64,000 nt of DNA from positions 577,526-641,525 of the forward strand of contig VZRR01010904.1 in assembly GCA_013398015.1 (NCBI GenBank). The letters run 5' to 3'. Origin of the DNA: Oreocharis arfaki. Taxonomy: Eukaryota; Chordata; Aves; Passeriformes; Paramythiidae. The translations under genes and the position numbers were made by a program. The notes beneath the pieces were generated by a model. The model had not been told where the DNA came from, did no database searches, and saw nothing but the letters and a program-made list of their open reading frames with translations. Each line of letters starts with the position of its first letter. Within the stretch, counting starts at the first letter, position 1. Positions 61,801-64,000 of this stretch are shown one piece after another.

Positions 61801-63170
61801 CAGAAGGCTAATCTTTCTATGACTTTGACTTTGCATAAAGAGGAATCCTGAATAAATTCTTGCTCTCGCTCAGGTATTTCTTTGCAGGCCTGCCATGCTT
61901 TGGGGACCTTTTCAAGGTCATTAAGTCATCAGACAGGCAAGGTGTGTATTTGTTATCCCAATTCAGATACAAAATTTCTGCTTCTGTTATAATTCTGGTA
62001 AACCTTAAATCATATAACTACCATTGGAACCAGCCCCCTTGGGTTCCGTAGCCACAATTCCTGACAAATGAATGATGATGAGATGCTACAGAGAAGTTTT
62101 ACTTTCATTTAGAAAGCAGGGAGTTACAAGCTATCCTGAGGGATATATATACCAATCACTTGGGTGGGAAGCTGGTAAATGACTTTTTGTTTTCTACAGA
62201 TAACACACTGTGCCCAGCTACATATTGTTGGCTCTTGTGGTCAAGAGAAGATAGACAGAGACCTCAGATATTTTGGGAACACTCTAGATCAGTTTTATGT
62301 TTGTAGGGAGTTGTGACATATGAGCTACCATGAATAGCACTAGGGCTGTTGTGAACTCCCATCCAGCTGGCAGCAAGGTGGCTGAGCCAGCTTGTCTTCC
62401 CAGCAGCCTGTGGAACATCCGCACACCAGGCAGGACAGCGCATTGGCTCAACAGGCAGCACGGCCAAGGTGATGGAACAAGGGACCAAGCCACCTCTTAG
62501 CAACAAGCAGTATCACCTCTGTGACCTTTGCCTCACCTCTTTCTAACTTTTCTTACATTGAATCTATCGAGCTTTGCTTCTTTTTATTTTTACAAACTTG
62601 TGTGCTCAGAAGTAGGGATTCTCCAAAGTTCTGCAAATCCCATGGGCTAATTCTCACAAAGTAGCACTTCATTCCTGTGTGTAATTCTTCATCTTTGTAA
62701 AACAGGGTAATGATGCTTAAACATAATGTAGATGAGGATCTAGTAACCAAGCAGCTCATCTATACGTATAAATCCAGAATCTTACTGAAATTAAAGCTAT
62801 TGGAAAATTTCTGTTTCCTGGTGGGTTTTTTGGTGTGCTGACCAAATGTTTACTGTAAGCATTTCCCAGTGTCGGTAAGCAACAGATCCTGACAGTGCAG
62901 AAAAAGCACACACACAAACCTCTGCATTTTTCATATTTAAGTCTTACACTTCCTTGAGCAATGCCAGCTTCCATGGGTTCAGGAGAAAACACCAATATCT
63001 GACCATGTCTAAAGGAATGTGAATATTATTAGAGATTCCATAGATGAAAACAGTGTCCTGGTACTTCCAGCTTGTACTCTGACACTGGAAAAAATGACTG
63101 GTCAAAGAGCAAACCTTTGTTCAAAGTGGTAAAGATGATCATAAAGGTGGATATAGATTACTTTAGCAAT
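52814..63170. other. unannotated non-coding stretch
   Basis: No exon or repeat family is recognised. A runs occur at 57120-57132, 57988-57999 and 58314-58328. The block at 59530-60140 is GC-richer, with a 109-codon minus-strand open frame (59807-60136) lacking known motifs. Another GC-richer patch is at 62330-62510. The remainder is AT-rich. Confidence 0.45.
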
Positions 63171-63198
63171 GAAAGGAGGGGAGGGGAGGGGAGGGGAN
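63171..63198 (+). repeat. (GGGGA)n with strong G-quadruplex motif, ending at an N
   Basis: Four consecutive GGGG runs (63178-63181, 63183-63186, 63188-63191, 63193-63196) are separated by single A bases, a textbook G-quadruplex pattern on the plus strand. An N follows at 63198, suggesting that the array was not resolved and could be longer in the real chromosome. Confidence 0.93.
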
Positions 63199-63349
63199 TT
63201 CACTGTCCTGTTTTCTCCTTCCACTCTCTTGTCAGCAGCTCCTTTTTACTACTACTTCATAGTATTTCCCCTCATTTGTTCATGCTCTCTGTCCTACCTT
63301 CCAACATCTTCCAGTATCCAAATAGTCCACAGAGCTTCTAAAGGGGAGA

Positions 63350-64000
63350 GGGAGAACACGGGCATCAGCTTCCAGCTCTTCCAGTGCCACCACTGCCACG
63401 CGTGGGTGCAAACGCTCCGGGCTCGGCTGGTGCAGCCGTCCGGCGGAGGCCAGGGAGAACTGGTGAAAGGGCAGCGCTCCCTGGGTGGGCCTATGGAGCG
63501 CACTGACTGGCGCTGCTCAGGAGCCGGTCCGTCTGCCCATGGCCGGGTTGCCATGTGCTGTGCAGCAGGTGCTTTGTGGGGCTGTGTTAGCACTCCCTCT
63601 CTGGGAATTTGTGGTACCTGGGAACCCCAGTCCCGGCCCAGGACTCCACCGTTCATGGCACCATCACACCATGAGACACACGGTGCTTGCCTCTGCCGGG
63701 GCAACCCCCATGCCTCACCAGAACACCCTCTAGGTCTGATGCCAGCAGGTTGCAGAAAGAAACACCCCTCTCGGGCTGATTTATTCAGTTCGCGACTGCG
63801 TTGGTCATTCCTGACCGTTGAGAGCATGGCATGGCCGAGACTGGCAAGAGCCACGCTTGGGGGAGGGACAGATTTCAGGCGCCGGAGCACTTCAGCTGAG
63901 GGGTACAGGGGTGCGCGCTGGGCGGCCAGCCCGGGGGCAGCCCGCCCGTCCTGCCCGCGGGCGGTGCCGGGCCGGGCCGGGCCGGGCCGAGCCGCACGTG
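63350..64000. promoter_or_regulatory. edge of a CpG island, probable promoter region
   Basis: GC content and CpG density rise from about 63,350 and become extreme in the last 100 bases, where 16 CpG dinucleotides can be counted. GGGCGG (Sp1-type) boxes lie at 63920-63925 and 63959-63964. A GCCGG tandem at 63966-63993 contains four GGG runs spaced by CC. The window closes with CACGTG (63995-64000), an E-box core. No TATA box is evident. In birds such islands usually mark housekeeping or developmental promoters. The gene and its direction cannot be told, because the island runs off the window. The 198-codon minus-strand open frame (63294-63890) starts at GTG, shows no known domain and is probably a by-product of high GC. 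Confidence 0.75.
63966..63993 (+). repeat. GCCGG pentamer tandem with G-quadruplex motif
   Basis: Four GCCGG units are followed by GCCGA and GCCG. The GGG runs at 63969-63971, 63974-63976, 63979-63981 and 63984-63986, each separated by CC, satisfy the G3N1-7 quadruplex rule. It lies 2 bases from a CACGTG E-box. Confidence 0.9.

Noticed and set aside
63294..63890. 198-codon minus-strand open frame beside the CpG island
   Set aside because: It starts at GTG rather than ATG, has no domain or conserved motif, and high GC makes stop codons rare. Not called as an exon without transcript support.
1..64000. CRISPR arrays, bacterial operons, rRNA or tRNA genes, mitochondrial insertions
   Set aside because: None of the repeat-spacer patterns, Shine-Dalgarno-led gene clusters, conserved RNA cores or mitochondrial gene phrases were found on reading both strands.

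Overview
The window looks like bird nuclear DNA. It carries many CR1 LINE fragments with the avian 3' tail (the motif attctatga, or tcatagaat on the other strand). It also has two LTRs of the avian ERVL-like family whose U3 begins TGTGNTGGTTTTGGCTGGG. I see no operons, Shine-Dalgarno-led genes, CRISPR arrays or phage genes. A neoavian, perhaps passerine, source fits the LTR family, but this is inference from remembered repeats, not a database result.

Layout: bases 1 to about 63,170 are AT-rich non-coding DNA (intergenic or a long intron) in which I recognise no host protein-coding exon. Recognised content is repeat-derived: a three-piece CR1 mosaic (1007-1437); an LTR on the minus strand split by a CR1 insertion (4577-5259); a CR1 keeping part of the endonuclease reading frame (6672-7575); CR1 pieces at 10606-10985, 12857-13092, 43997-44158, 47305-48060 and 52431-52783; an older, more diverged CR1 (11300-12008); and a solo LTR on the plus strand (15282-15842). 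A possible further LTR lies at 27663-28335, bounded by a 5-bp duplication. A 159-bp near-identical tandem duplication (35246-35574) brackets a single N, and a (TTACC)n microsatellite is at 36141-36215. The longest open frame, at 21882-22490, continues after one stop to 22757 but has no recognised product.

From about 63,350 the base composition changes. GC and CpG rise sharply, and the last 100 bases hold 16 CpGs, two GGGCGG boxes, a GCCGG tandem that fits a G-quadruplex motif, and a terminal CACGTG E-box. This is probably the edge of a CpG-island promoter whose gene lies beyond the window or is divergent. A second, very strong G-quadruplex motif (four G4 runs) sits at 63178-63196, two bases before an N.

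No gene system is assembled here. The most useful results are the nested and rearranged retroelements and the single Ns, two of which sit at structural breakpoints and may be assembly joins. I found no convincing undescribed system.
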